This document shows positions 1 through 8,675 of a stretch of 32,736 nucleotides of DNA, piece by piece. Positions within the stretch are counted from its first letter, which is position 1. Each line of letters opens with the position of its first letter. The notes below the pieces were generated by a model. It was not told where the DNA came from. It made no database searches and saw nothing but the letters and a program-made list of their open reading frames with translations. Source of the stretch: an uncultured Alphaproteobacteria bacterium (lineage in GTDB: Bacteria; Pseudomonadota; Alphaproteobacteria; HIMB59; GCA-002718135); assembly GCA_902603095.1 (NCBI GenBank), contig CACKTS010000012.1:1-32736 (forward strand), read 5' to 3'. The translations under genes and the position numbers were made by a program.

Positions 1-2
1 TA

Positions 3-671
3 TCAACAAAATTTAGTATAGAAAAAAAGGATAGAAATTTATATATTCAAGGAGCAGAATTTATTGTTGAAAAAAATTATAATGAGGAAAATGCGGCATT
101 TAACTTCAACTCAGATAATATTAGAATAAATAAATTAATTGTTGAAGATTTAGACTCATTTGGAGAGATTAATAAATATAATTTTAAAAATTTATTACAA
201 TTTATAGCTTTTCCCGAGGGGTATTTTTATTATAATTTAAATAAAGAAGAAAAAAATTCATTAAATTTTATTAATTTGATTATTCAAAGAATAAATATTC
301 CAGTTATTTACAAAAAATTATCAAATTTGTCTTTATCTTTTCTTAACGAAAAATCATTTTTCACTAGTGAAATTCAATTTGATAATGGATTAATTTTAGT
401 AAATAATTTTGAAACTAAAAAAAATAGTTTCAATATAATTTTAAGTGGTAAAATTAATTTATCAAATCAATTAATTAATCTTAACATTATAATTAGAGAC
501 AATAATGAAAAAATAATTTCCATTAAAATTTTAGGTAATTTAGAAAATCCAAATGTTAAAATTTTATCAATAGATAAAATAATAAATATAAATTTTTTTA
601 TGAATGACTTGAGTCTACTTTTAGAAGGAGGTTTTGAAAATGTTCTAAAAAACCTGGTTACTAATGAGTAG
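3..671 (+). CDS. AsmA-like protein, C-terminal part (5' end outside window)
   Basis: The reading frame is open from base 3 to the stop at 669-671, so this is the 3' end of a longer gene that starts left of the window. The visible ~222 residues are rich in beta-prone alternating hydrophobic segments. Near the end comes a stretch around GKINLSNQLINLNIIIRD followed by IKILGNLENPNVKI, which resembles the closing repeat of AsmA/YhdP-type envelope proteins (typically a 'sG.l..P.v' ending). Members are large, membrane-anchored periplasmic proteins implicated in outer-membrane lipid transport or assembly. The gene overlaps the next one by 8 bp. The family call rests on the C-terminal pattern only; it could be an unrelated beta-rich envelope protein. 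Confidence 0.5.
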   Translation, partial: STKFSIEKKDRNLYIQGAEFIVEKNYNEENAAFNFNSDNIRINKLIVEDLDSFGEINKYNFKNLLQFIAFPEGYFYYNLNKEEKNSLNFINLIIQRINIPVIYKKLSNLSLSFLNEKSFFTSEIQFDNGLILVNNFETKKNSFNIILSGKINLSNQLINLNIIIRDNNEKIISIKILGNLENPNVKILSIDKIININFFMNDLSLLLEGGFENVLKNLVTNE

Positions 672-1599
672 TTTAATTTATATTATTTTTTCTGTATTTG
701 GTTATGTAATAATTGGATTTTTAATTAAAAAATATCTTAATTTAACAAATAAGATTACTTCTAGATTTGATTATTTAAGTTTTAATATTTTACTACCAAT
801 AACTTTAATCACATATTTTTGGCAGATTAAATTTCCAAATATCAATACTTTATTATTGCTTATATCTTTTTTTGGCGCAGGTATGATAGTTTTTTTTATT
901 GGATTTCTAGTTGGAAATTTAAAATTTAAATATAAAGTTGATGATAGTGCTCTTGTTGGTCTTGCCTCTTGTTTTGGTAATTCAGTAGCACTTGGTATAC
1001 CTCTTATGCATTCTCTTTTAGGCAAAACAAATGTTTTGCCTTACATGATTTTAGTATTATTTCATGGTCTAGTTCATTTCACATATACCACTTTAATCAT
1101 TGAAAGTTACCGAAATAGAACTTTTAATATACAAAAACAAATTTTGAGAACTGTAACTGGCTTATTCAAAAATATTGTTCTTGTAGGTATTTTTATAGGT
1201 ATATTACTCAATTATACAAAAATTACACAGCCATCATTCTTAATGAATATTTTAAATAATATTTCAAATTTTGCTTTACCTTGTGTTCTTATATCCTTAG
1301 GCTTTGCTCTTGCAAAATTTAATTTGTTATTATCTATTAAAAAATCAATAGTTTTAACTTTATTAAAAAATATTGTTCATCCATTTATTGCCTTTATAAT
1401 ATCTAAGTACCTTTTTCATCTAGATGAATTATTAATAATTACTGTAACTTTAGCAGCAGCATTACCTAGTGGATCTCAAACATATTATTTTGCTTTTAGA
1501 TATAATACTCAAAAAGATTTAATATCTTCAAATATCGTTTTGAGCACCTTTGTTAGTTTCTTTACGTTATCAATATTAATATTATTTTTTAATTTTTAA
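664..1599 (+). CDS. AEC (auxin efflux carrier) family transporter
   Basis: A 311-residue integral membrane protein with about ten hydrophobic segments, the usual size of bacterial AEC carriers (BART superfamily), which export or exchange organic acids and similar anions. The C-terminal half carries the family's typical ALPSGSQTYYFAFRY segment followed by a last helix pair; the first half has LASCFGNSVALGIPL, matching the conserved mid-domain helix 'N.g.lGlPl'. The ATG lies inside the end of the AsmA-like gene (8 bp overlap), consistent with translational coupling. The 3' end overlaps the convergent TPR gene through a shared TTAA. Substrate cannot be told. Confidence 0.85.
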   Translation: MSSLIYIIFSVFGYVIIGFLIKKYLNLTNKITSRFDYLSFNILLPITLITYFWQIKFPNINTLLLLISFFGAGMIVFFIGFLVGNLKFKYKVDDSALVGLASCFGNSVALGIPLMHSLLGKTNVLPYMILVLFHGLVHFTYTTLIIESYRNRTFNIQKQILRTVTGLFKNIVLVGIFIGILLNYTKITQPSFLMNILNNISNFALPCVLISLGFALAKFNLLLSIKKSIVLTLLKNIVHPFIAFIISKYLFHLDELLIITVTLAAALPSGSQTYYFAFRYNTQKDLISSNIVLSTFVSFFTLSILILFFNF

Positions 1600-2141
1600 G
1601 TTGATTTGGTAGACAAAGATAACATTTTTTCTTTTTTCAATTTAGTAACAATACTGTTTGGAAAAATTTCTAACATTTTGTCATAAATTTCAATCGCTTT
1701 TTCATGTTCATTTAGATGAATAAATATTAAACCCATACCATCTAAAGCACCAAAATGTCTTGGTTCTAACTGGAGCGTTTGACTTATGTCTTGCATTGAT
1801 AAATCAAAATTACCCATCATAAAATGAGCTGTAGCTCTTTTATTCCATGCTTCTGCAAAATTAGGTTTAGATATTATAACTTTATCAAAATAATCAATTG
1901 ATCTTTTATAAAATCCTAAACTAATCATTTGAACTCCAGTTTCAAATAATCTTGTTATTTTGGGATCATCAATCTCATACCATATTTTCCAAATCTGATT
2001 GGTTATTTTATTAATTTCATTATCGTTTTCAGCAATAATAAGTTTCTCAAACAAATAATTTAATCTTTTATCATTTTGGTCAGCTAATAACTGTAGTGGT
2101 AGAATAATGAAAAAAATCGCAGTCACCAAAACTTTAAACAT
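1596..2141 (-). CDS. TPR-repeat protein with signal peptide
   Basis: I start it at ATG 2141, giving 181 residues beginning MFKVLVTAIFFIILPLQLLADQ, a clear signal peptide likely cleaved near LLA-DQ. A longer frame reaches 2189, but the extra 16 residues are basic and would bury the signal peptide. Two tetratricopeptide-like repeats follow (SLGFYKRSIDYFDKVIISKPNFAEAWNKRATAHFMMGNFDLSMQDISQTLQLEP, then an EKAIEIYDKMLEIFP repeat), so it is probably a periplasmic protein-interaction scaffold. It overlaps the upstream DUF2805 gene by 8 bp, suggesting coupling, and overlaps the convergent AEC gene by 4 bp. No catalytic domain is visible. Confidence 0.8.
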   Translation of the reverse strand: MFKVLVTAIFFIILPLQLLADQNDKRLNYLFEKLIIAENDNEINKITNQIWKIWYEIDDPKITRLFETGVQMISLGFYKRSIDYFDKVIISKPNFAEAWNKRATAHFMMGNFDLSMQDISQTLQLEPRHFGALDGMGLIFIHLNEHEKAIEIYDKMLEIFPNSIVTKLKKEKMLSLSTKST

Positions 2142-2367
2142 AATCTTCAATCTTAAATGGAAGCGATGATAAACTTCTTTTTTTTTCATGCTTTCTTGTT
2201 CTGCCAGTCACCCTTTCTCTCCAGATTTTAAAAGATTTTGGTTTTAGATTTTTTCTCATTATTTTTATAACTTGTGACTCATTTATATTATGTATTCTCT
2301 TAATTTCTTCAAACGAAACTTTATCACTCCATGCTAGTTTAATTATATTATCTATTGAATTTTCCAC
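2134..2367 (-). CDS. DUF2805 (TIGR03643-like) small protein
   Basis: 77 residues, starting at a GTG. The pattern IIKLAWSDKVSFEEIKRIHNINESQVIKIMRKNL...SFKIWRERVTGRTRKHEKK is that of the DUF2805/TIGR03643 family: a small helix-turn-helix-like protein found across Proteobacteria and others, of unknown function. The helical first half looks like a sigma-region-4-like or homeodomain-like fold and the basic C-terminus (R/K-rich) would suit nucleic acid binding; that is inference. It is the first gene of a two-gene unit with the TPR protein and is transcribed away from the GST gene, leaving only 39 bp for both promoters. Confidence 0.8.
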   Translation of the reverse strand: MENSIDNIIKLAWSDKVSFEEIKRIHNINESQVIKIMRKNLKPKSFKIWRERVTGRTRKHEKKRSLSSLPFKIEDYV

Positions 2368-2406
2368 ACATAATATATAGTTCTAATTTATCTTAATTCT
2401 AAATAA

Positions 2407-3030
2407 ATGATTGATTTATATTCATCAGCCACCCCTAATGGTCGAAAAATTACCATTTTACTTGAAGAATTGGGCATTGATTACAATCCAATAAATATAA
2501 ACTTAAATAAAAAAGAACAGTTTACGGAAAATTTTTCAAGCATCTCTCCGACGAATAAAATTCCTGTAATATACGATAAAGAAAATAATCAAATCATTTT
2601 TGAGTCAGGAGCTATTCTTCTCTATCTTGCAAAAAAATATAATAAATTTTTGGATCAAAAAAACTATTGGGATATTGTTCAATGGTTATTTTTTCAAATG
2701 GCCTATGTGGGACCGATGCTTGGACAAGCACATCAATATCTTTTTTATCATCAAGGAAAAAGTAAATTTGCTGAACAAAGATCTAAAGTTTATACAGCTA
2801 ATGTTTATGAAATTTTAAATGAAAGGCTTTCTAAAAATAATTATATTTGCAGAGAATATTCAATTGCTGATATGGCGATTTGGCCATGGACTGCTCGATT
2901 TGAAAGACATCAAATAAATTTAAAAGATTATCCAAATGTTCTACGTTGGTATCTTCTTATCTCAAAAAGAACTGCTGTGATAAAAGGTTATAATATTATT
3001 GGTGAATTTAGTGAAATACCATATCCTTAA
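2407..3030 (+). CDS. Glutathione S-transferase family protein, YfcG/YghU-like
   Basis: 207 residues. The N-terminal thioredoxin-like domain starts MIDLYSSATPNGRKITILLEEL and contains the cis-proline motif NKIPVI and the glutathione-binding ESGAI. The C-terminal helical domain has the conserved N-capping segment YSIADMAIWPW. The ATPNG/ Asn-type active-site region and the WPW segment resemble the YfcG/Ure2p-like Nu class, glutathione-dependent disulfide-bond oxidoreductases acting in the cytoplasm, rather than classical conjugating enzymes. It stands alone on this strand and ends in a TTAA shared with the convergent LysE-type gene. Class assignment is by eye. Confidence 0.85.
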   Translation: MIDLYSSATPNGRKITILLEELGIDYNPININLNKKEQFTENFSSISPTNKIPVIYDKENNQIIFESGAILLYLAKKYNKFLDQKNYWDIVQWLFFQMAYVGPMLGQAHQYLFYHQGKSKFAEQRSKVYTANVYEILNERLSKNNYICREYSIADMAIWPWTARFERHQINLKDYPNVLRWYLLISKRTAVIKGYNIIGEFSEIPYP

Positions 3031-3635
3031 GGATTATAAAAAAATACTGATATTGCTGTAGCTATAAGAAGAGCAGCTAAAACTGATTCTATAAATTTTT
3101 TTAATTTTTTATTGTTTAAATAGTGTCTAATAATACTGCCCCCATAAGCCCATATGCTAATTGATGGTATATTAACAACTGTTGACATTACGACCATAAA
3201 CAATGTTCCAATAATAATATTTTCATTCTTTGGATAATATAAAGTTACAGCAGTAGAACAAATTACCCAAGCTTTTGGATTAACAAACTGAAAAAGAATT
3301 GCTTCATAATATTTAAGAGGACGAGATCTATCTTCTGATTTAGATATATTTAAAGAGCCAAACATCTTATAAGCTAAATAAATTATGTAAGCCGATCCTA
3401 CATATCTTAGAATATCAAAAAGTATTGGATATTTTATAAATAATGTTCCCAAACCAAGACAAACTAATGCTAATTGTAACCCGTGACCTGTGGGTATTCC
3501 TAATACATTAGGAATTGATCTAGCAAATCCAAATTTTATACCAGAGGCTGTTAAAATACTATTATTAGGACCTGGCGTAGCATACATAATAAAATTATAT
3601 ACAGCTAAAGCCAGAATCAGCTCCCATGTTATCAC
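3027..3635 (-). CDS. LysE/RhtB family amino-acid exporter
   Basis: 202 residues with about six membrane segments and the family signature TPGPNNSILTASGIKFG near residues 20-36, followed by the conserved glycine-rich helix GIPTGHGLQLALVCLGLG. A central ILFQFVNPKAW motif, typical of LysE/RhtB proteins, is present. Members export amino acids such as lysine, threonine or homoserine. Translation starts at GTG 3635, 5 bp after the yajQ stop, making it the last gene of the minus-strand run. Position at the tail of a peptide-uptake operon would fit overflow export of amino acids, but this is inference. Confidence 0.88.
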   Translation of the reverse strand: MITWELILALAVYNFIMYATPGPNNSILTASGIKFGFARSIPNVLGIPTGHGLQLALVCLGLGTLFIKYPILFDILRYVGSAYIIYLAYKMFGSLNISKSEDRSRPLKYYEAILFQFVNPKAWVICSTAVTLYYPKNENIIIGTLFMVVMSTVVNIPSISIWAYGGSIIRHYLNNKKLKKFIESVLAALLIATAISVFFYNP

Positions 3636-3640
3636 TTTAT

Positions 3641-4126
3641 TTAATCTCTAAAATTGATAAATTGAACTGGAATTCCAATTTTTAAATTTTCTATTAATTG
3701 CATTGCTGATTGCAAGTCATCTCTTTTTTTACCATCAATTCGAAGTTCATTACCATTAATTTTAGCCTGAATTTTCATTTTTGAACTTTTAATTTCTGAA
3801 GTTATTTTTTTAGCAACATCTTGTTCAATGCCTTCAACTAAAGAAATAGTTTGTCTAATTCTATCACCGCCAGCTTTTTCTTTATCTTTTTTACCTAAAA
3901 CTAATGGATCTAATTTTCTTCTAACAAAATGTGAAATCAATATATCGCTAACCTGATTCAATTTTAAATCATCATCTGTGACAATAGTAATCAACTTTTC
4001 ATTTCTTTCGAGACTGGTATTTGAACCTTTAAAATCATACCGATTTGATATTTCTCTTAGAGCATTAGCAATTGCATTATCAATCTCTTGGAAATCTACT
4101 CTGCTTACAACATCAAAACTAGGCAT
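3641..4126 (-). CDS. yajQ: YajQ family cyclic-di-GMP-binding protein
   Basis: 161 residues, the normal length for YajQ. It begins MPSFDVVSRVDFQEIDNAIANALREISNRYDFKGS, the highly conserved N-terminus of the family, and ends with KIGIPVQFINFRD, the usual C-terminus. The fold is two tandem ferredoxin-like domains. Family members bind nucleic acids or nucleotides; the Xanthomonas homologue binds cyclic di-GMP and affects transcription. It lies 7 bp downstream of rmuC and 5 bp upstream of the LysE-type gene, so it is probably co-transcribed. No diguanylate cyclase is visible in this window. Confidence 0.95.
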   Translation of the reverse strand: MPSFDVVSRVDFQEIDNAIANALREISNRYDFKGSNTSLERNEKLITIVTDDDLKLNQVSDILISHFVRRKLDPLVLGKKDKEKAGGDRIRQTISLVEGIEQDVAKKITSEIKSSKMKIQAKINGNELRIDGKKRDDLQSAMQLIENLKIGIPVQFINFRD

Positions 4127-4133
4127 ATTTAAA

Positions 4134-5099
4134 TCATTCTATTGCATTACCAGAATCTTCTGGCAACTGTTTTTTTGTATTTAATCTTCCAAGTTTTTTC
4201 ATCTTTTCAATTTTTTTTGTTAAACTACCTGGCCCATCTTGAAGACGAGATTTTGCTTCATCCATTTTCAATCTAGCCTTATCCAGGGATTGATTGACAG
4301 TATTAAATGAGTCATAAACGTTTACAGCTTTATCATAAATTTCACTAGCTGTAGCTGCTATATCTTTAATTGTTTTTGATTGCTTATCAATTCGCCACAT
4401 ATTCTCAACAGCTTTTAATAAAAATGGTAATGTTGATGGTCCTACAATTATTATTTTTTTTTGCCAAGCTTTTTCTATTATGTCTGATGCTTCATTATAT
4501 AAAGTTAATAAAGCAGGCTCAATTGGCATGAACATTAAAACAGAATCTATAGAATTAATTTCATATAAAGAAGCGTAATCATCTTGACTTAAATCTCTGA
4601 CAAAATTTTTAATGGATTCTAAAAATTTTTTTAAATGTATTTTTTTGTTATTATCATCGTTGGAATTAGACAAGTCATGCCATGAACTTAAAGAAACCTT
4701 AGAATCTATAACAATATCTCTATTACCTGGCATATGAACGATAACATCTGGTTTTTGCAAATTACCACTCTCATCTCTAAAAGATTTTTGTGTTTCGTAT
4801 TCATGACCTTCTCTCAATCCAGCGCCATCTAAAATATTTTTTAATACAAATTCACCCCAAGACCCTTGCTGTTGTGAACCTCCACGAACTAATGTATTTT
4901 CTAGTCTATTTTGAGCTAAATTAAAATTTTGTAAAGAAGATTGAATTGACTCCATATGCTGTTTAAGTGAAACTATTTCACTCTCATCATAATTTTGTTT
5001 ATTTTTATTTTTAGTTAATAAAAACTTGATCGAAATAAGGACGCCAATTCCACAAAAAAACCCAATAAAAAAAACTAAAATAAAAAATGTATTATTCAT
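4134..5099 (-). CDS. rmuC: DNA recombination protein RmuC
   Basis: 321 residues: an N-terminal membrane anchor (about residues 4-28), a short coiled-coil segment, and the RmuC domain beginning at GSWGEFVLKNILDGAGLREGHEYETQ with QKPDVIVHMPGNRDIVIDSKVSLSSW, the nuclease-like core found in the family. RmuC is thought to limit inversions at short inverted repeats, possibly through nuclease activity. It is distinctly shorter than E. coli RmuC (about 475 residues); what is missing is mainly the long coiled coil, with the catalytic-core residues kept. The C-terminus (MKKLGRLNTKKQLPEDS) matches the family ending. It starts 1 bp after the yqaA stop. Confidence 0.93.
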   Translation of the reverse strand: MNNTFFILVFFIGFFCGIGVLISIKFLLTKNKNKQNYDESEIVSLKQHMESIQSSLQNFNLAQNRLENTLVRGGSQQQGSWGEFVLKNILDGAGLREGHEYETQKSFRDESGNLQKPDVIVHMPGNRDIVIDSKVSLSSWHDLSNSNDDNNKKIHLKKFLESIKNFVRDLSQDDYASLYEINSIDSVLMFMPIEPALLTLYNEASDIIEKAWQKKIIIVGPSTLPFLLKAVENMWRIDKQSKTIKDIAATASEIYDKAVNVYDSFNTVNQSLDKARLKMDEAKSRLQDGPGSLTKKIEKMKKLGRLNTKKQLPEDSGNAIE

Positions 5100-5100
5100 T

Positions 5101-5535
5101 TTAAAAAATACTAATTGCCCAAATTATTGATAAATATATTACCAAATATCTTCCTACTTTCCCAATACTTACCAAGATTAAAAATGGGACTATTGGATAA
5201 CGGAGTGTTCCAGCTACAAAAGTTATTGGATCTCCAATAAAAGGTACCCAGGACAACAAAAGAGACCATTTTCCATACTTGCTAAATATTTTATTAGCTT
5301 TATCAATCATAGTATTATTAATTGGAAACCATTGTTTCTTAATAAAATAATTAGCGTAATAACCACATAACCAATTAAATATAGAGCCTAAGATATTTCC
5401 TAATGATGCAAATATTAACAACAACAAGTTATTATATTTTCCTAAGGATAATAATGTAATAAAATAAGCCTCTGACCCGAAAGGAATAATTGTTGCCACC
5501 ATAAAAGCAACTGTAAATAAAGATATGTATATCAA
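5101..5535 (-). CDS. YqaA family membrane protein (DedA/SNARE-associated superfamily)
   Basis: 144 residues with four to five hydrophobic helices. The pattern IPFGSEAYFITLLS near the start, LGNILGSIFNWLCGYY, and KYGKWSLLLSWVPFIGDPITFVAGTLRYPIVPFLILVSIGKVGRYLVI is that of YqaA-type proteins, small relatives of the DedA/VTT membrane family; function is probably lipid or ion related. The start is TTG 5533-5535, the first codon after an in-frame TAA, so no other start is available. It lies 9 bp after the M20 gene and is likely read from the same transcript. Confidence 0.9.
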   Translation of the reverse strand: MIYISLFTVAFMVATIIPFGSEAYFITLLSLGKYNNLLLLIFASLGNILGSIFNWLCGYYANYFIKKQWFPINNTMIDKANKIFSKYGKWSLLLSWVPFIGDPITFVAGTLRYPIVPFLILVSIGKVGRYLVIYLSIIWAISIF

Positions 5536-5544
5536 TTATAATAA

Positions 5545-6900
5545 TTAGTTTTTTGAAAAATTTTCCATTATTGCTGCAGCATACTTAATTCCTTTAACAT
5601 AGTTTTCAACATGTATATTTTCATCTGGGGCATGTAAGTTTGCACCAGGATTTGCAAAACCAGTCAAAACGCAAGGTATCCATACATGTTTTAAAATTGT
5701 ACCTTCAGCTGAAACACCATTTACGACTGGTTTTTCTCCAAACACTTCTTCTGCTGCCTTAATAATTGCTTGAGAAATATCCTCTTTTACAGAAATCTTA
5801 TATGGTGGTTCAGCAGCATCAAAAGCTTTTAACTCTAAATGCCCATAACCATGTTCAATGAGATGTTTTTTTATTTTCTCAATACACTTTTGCGGATTCA
5901 TATGTGGTAGTAATCTAAAATCAATCCTTACTCTAGCTTCATTAGGCACTATTGTTTTATGACCAGGGCCAGTATATCCAGAAATCATACCTTGAATATT
6001 TGCAGTTGGCTCATAGGTTCTTGCTTTAATTGCATCAACACCATCTCTATTAAGTACAAAATTTTCTATTCCAAACTCTTCTTTTAATGCTGATAAGTCT
6101 ACCCTTTTATTTTTTTCATTAAGAAGGTTAAGTTCCTCTTCTCCTAGTTCGTATAATCCGTCATACCAATCTTTAATCAATATTTTTCTATCTCTAGTCA
6201 TAATTGTTGATAATGCATGCACTAGTTCCCAAGGGGGGCTAGGAACAAGTGGGAAGTTAAGAGAATGAATATCTTTTTTGCCACCTCTTGCTATTAATTC
6301 AATAAACAAAACTGATTTTAATCCTAATTCTACCTCTGGCACTTTTGCAAAAGTATCTACTGTTCCATCTAAACAGTGCATTCCATCTGCTTCTAAAAGT
6401 TTTTTATTTTTTTCTACCCATGGACCTAAATGAACAGAGCCTATTTCTTCTTCACCTTCGTAAAAAAATTTTAAATTTAAAGGAACCTCGCCCCTTACTT
6501 TTAAGAAAGCTTTAGCTGCTTTATTAAATGCTAATAAACCACCTTTATTATCTGTAGCACCTCTTCCATAAATTACATTATCAACTAAAGCACCTGACCA
6601 TGGTCCGCCATGGGACCACTTTTCAATTGGTTCAGGGGGTTGGACATCATAGTGTGAATAGCAAAATAAAGTTTTTTTAGATAAAGAAGATTTTAGATGT
6701 CCAAAAACAAGTGGTGGGCCACCTGGTATTTCGTGCAACTCAGCAGGTAGGCCGTCATTATGCATTTGTTCTTTTACAAATTCTGCACATTCTGCTAATC
6801 CTAAATTTTGTGCAGATACAGAAGGCTTCCTGATAAGTTCCTGAAGATCAGATATATATTCTTCAATATTTTCATCTATATATTTATAAATATCCTTCAT
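5545..6900 (-). CDS. M20 family dipeptidase
   Basis: 451 residues. Metal-centre motifs of M20 metallopeptidases are all visible: SHYDVQP (His83), GRGATDNKG (Asp117), FYEGEEEIGS (Glu150/151, general base and bridging ligand), CLDGT (Asp178) and NLHAPDENIH near the C-terminus. The lid domain follows with the ISGYTGPGHKTIVPNEARVRIDFRLLP segment typical of the dipeptidase/carnosinase-like subgroup, cytoplasmic two-metal enzymes that remove an amino acid from dipeptides or N-substituted amino acids. The ATG directly abuts the SDR stop codon. As the last catabolic gene behind an oligopeptide-type ABC transporter it probably hydrolyses the imported compound or an intermediate. Confidence 0.92.
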   Translation of the reverse strand: MKDIYKYIDENIEEYISDLQELIRKPSVSAQNLGLAECAEFVKEQMHNDGLPAELHEIPGGPPLVFGHLKSSLSKKTLFCYSHYDVQPPEPIEKWSHGGPWSGALVDNVIYGRGATDNKGGLLAFNKAAKAFLKVRGEVPLNLKFFYEGEEEIGSVHLGPWVEKNKKLLEADGMHCLDGTVDTFAKVPEVELGLKSVLFIELIARGGKKDIHSLNFPLVPSPPWELVHALSTIMTRDRKILIKDWYDGLYELGEEELNLLNEKNKRVDLSALKEEFGIENFVLNRDGVDAIKARTYEPTANIQGMISGYTGPGHKTIVPNEARVRIDFRLLPHMNPQKCIEKIKKHLIEHGYGHLELKAFDAAEPPYKISVKEDISQAIIKAAEEVFGEKPVVNGVSAEGTILKHVWIPCVLTGFANPGANLHAPDENIHVENYVKGIKYAAAIMENFSKN

Positions 6901-7605
6901 TCATTTATCCTTTGATAGATTCCAAGCATTAACATGCGAACCTGCTAAATTTTTTAAATTACCTGAAGCTAATTTTAAAAAAGCAGGTGCAAGTTCTATA
7001 GGATCTATCCACTTTTTTTTATATTCATCTTCATAATTTTGTTCAGACATAGGTGTTTTCATAAACATGCCTGGAGTAACTGTAAAAACTTGAATACCTT
7101 TATTTTCTCCTTCCATAGCTAAACTCTTCATTAATCCTTCTAATGCATGTTTTGATGCACAATAGGCACTCTCATTTTCAAAACCTTCTACACCTGCACG
7201 AGAAGAAACATAAATTATAATTCCATGTTTTTTATTTTTCATATTTGTCCAAACATACTTTGATAAAAGATAACCACTATTTAAAGAAATATTAACCATT
7301 TCATTCCAATATTCTGGTGTTGTTTCCTCAAATGATTTTGGGATTAGTACTGCGGCATTATGGATTAAAATATCTATATATATTTTATCTTCTTTTAATT
7401 TATCAATTAATTTTTTTACCGATTCAATATCACTTAAATCACACTCAATATTTATTGAATTAAATATATTATTCTTAATTAACTTTTCATAATTAATATC
7501 AACTAAATAAAGATTTGCTTTTTTATTTGAAAAAGCTCTAGAAATAGCAAATCCTAAGCCATCTGCAGAACCAGTAATCAAAATATTTTGATTTGAAAAA
7601 TCCAT
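6901..7605 (-). CDS. SDR family NAD(P)-dependent oxidoreductase
   Basis: 234 residues. Classical short-chain dehydrogenase features: cofactor loop TGSADGLG (residues 11-18), the HNAAVL motif near 82-87, and the active site Ser134/135-Tyr148-Lys152 (YxxxK in SAYCASKHALEGL). The C-terminal substrate loop has VTPGMFMKTPM. It would oxidise or reduce a hydroxyl/carbonyl group of an unknown substrate in the cytoplasm. It sits 2 bp after a Gfo/Idh/MocA gene and abuts the M20 gene, so all three are translated from one transcript with the transporter. The C-terminus is slightly short for the family. Confidence 0.9.
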   Translation of the reverse strand: MDFSNQNILITGSADGLGFAISRAFSNKKANLYLVDINYEKLIKNNIFNSINIECDLSDIESVKKLIDKLKEDKIYIDILIHNAAVLIPKSFEETTPEYWNEMVNISLNSGYLLSKYVWTNMKNKKHGIIIYVSSRAGVEGFENESAYCASKHALEGLMKSLAMEGENKGIQVFTVTPGMFMKTPMSEQNYEDEYKKKWIDPIELAPAFLKLASGNLKNLAGSHVNAWNLSKDK

Positions 7606-7607
7606 TT

Positions 7608-8675
7608 TTATAGATCAATCCATTTCCTTTTATTAGTTGACTCAAATACTGCATCAACAACTATTTGATTTTTTAATCCATCTTCAAACGTTGATCCATG
7701 ATTCAAGGGCCTATTTTCTTTTATTGCTGAAGTTAGCTCTTTTAAAAGGCTTACTACTGAAATATTCCAAATACCCTTATTTAAACCCTCTAAAGAAGAA
7801 TTAGGATCTTCAAAAAACATTTTTTTAAATTCTTCACCATTTTTGGCAAATAATATTTCTTCAGTCTTATCTTCTAAAATAATTGTACCCTCAGAACCAA
7901 AAATCTGTGTCTTATTACCAAGTGCATGGTTAGCTACTCCACTTAAAAAAATATTTGCTAATCCACCGCTCATTAATTCAAGTGAAAAATAAGATAAATC
8001 ATCCGCTGTAGCTGTCCAATTTTCATTGGTATTTTTATCTTTCCGTTCTTTTACAAAAGTCAAAGCCTGACCAAATACTGATTTTATTTCACCGCACCAC
8101 CATCTAATTAAGTCAACTTGATGAGATCCATTAGCTCCCATTCTTCCACCTCCTCTACTTTTTAGACTCCACCAATCATCTTTTGGTCTTGAGGAAGGGT
8201 TTAGCCATCCATTTGATACATTTAATATGTTAATATGCTGAATCTTTCCAATTTCTCCTCTTGATATCCATTCTTTAATTTTTCTTCTATTTGGATTAAA
8301 TCTTAATTCATGATCAATCATATGTATTCTATCACATTCTTTCGCTATTTTTAACATTTCAGAAGCTTCTGCAGCATTCATAGCTGTTGGCTTTTCACAT
8401 AAAACATGCGCGCCTTTTTTTAGTGCTTTAATTGTTATTGGTGCATGTAGATCTGTAGGAGTAGCAATACAAACTAAATCCAAAGAATTTTCATCAAGCA
8501 TTTTTTCCCAATCGTCATAAAATTTTTTTATATTAAATTCTTGCGCGCAATTTTTTGCATTATCCAAATTAAATGAAGATAAAGATACAACTTCAACTTC
8601 TTCAATATGTTTAAATGCTGGCAAATAAGCTGCTTTTGCAAAGCTTGCTCCAATAATCCCTACTTTTATCGTCAT
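7608..8675 (-). CDS. Gfo/Idh/MocA family oxidoreductase
   Basis: 355 residues. The N-terminal Rossmann domain begins VGIIGASFAKAAYLPAF and the family's diagnostic CEKPTAMN motif is near residue 95. The C-terminal alpha/beta domain has MGANGSHQVDLIRWW, where the His is the usual catalytic-site residue. These enzymes oxidise or reduce sugars, inositols, sugar acids and some imines or amine adducts. The gene abuts the permease gene with no spacer and precedes the SDR gene by 2 bp. Adjacent placement suggests it acts early on the imported substrate, but the substrate cannot be told from sequence. Confidence 0.92.
   Translation of the reverse strand: MTIKVGIIGASFAKAAYLPAFKHIEEVEVVSLSSFNLDNAKNCAQEFNIKKFYDDWEKMLDENSLDLVCIATPTDLHAPITIKALKKGAHVLCEKPTAMNAAEASEMLKIAKECDRIHMIDHELRFNPNRRKIKEWISRGEIGKIQHINILNVSNGWLNPSSRPKDDWWSLKSRGGGRMGANGSHQVDLIRWWCGEIKSVFGQALTFVKERKDKNTNENWTATADDLSYFSLELMSGGLANIFLSGVANHALGNKTQIFGSEGTIILEDKTEEILFAKNGEEFKKMFFEDPNSSLEGLNKGIWNISVVSLLKELTSAIKENRPLNHGSTFEDGLKNQIVVDAVFESTNKRKWIDL

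Noticed and set aside
625-648. A strong Shine-Dalgarno AAGGAGG (625-631) followed by ATG TTC TAA at 640-648.
   Set aside because: The frame stops after two codons and lies inside the AsmA-like coding sequence; it is too far (33 bp) to serve the AEC start at 664, so I treat it as coincidence.
1596-2189. Starting the TPR gene at ATG 2189.
   Set aside because: It would place a basic stretch before a good signal peptide and deepen the overlap with the DUF2805 gene; ATG 2141 gives a clean signal peptide and an 8-bp overlap.
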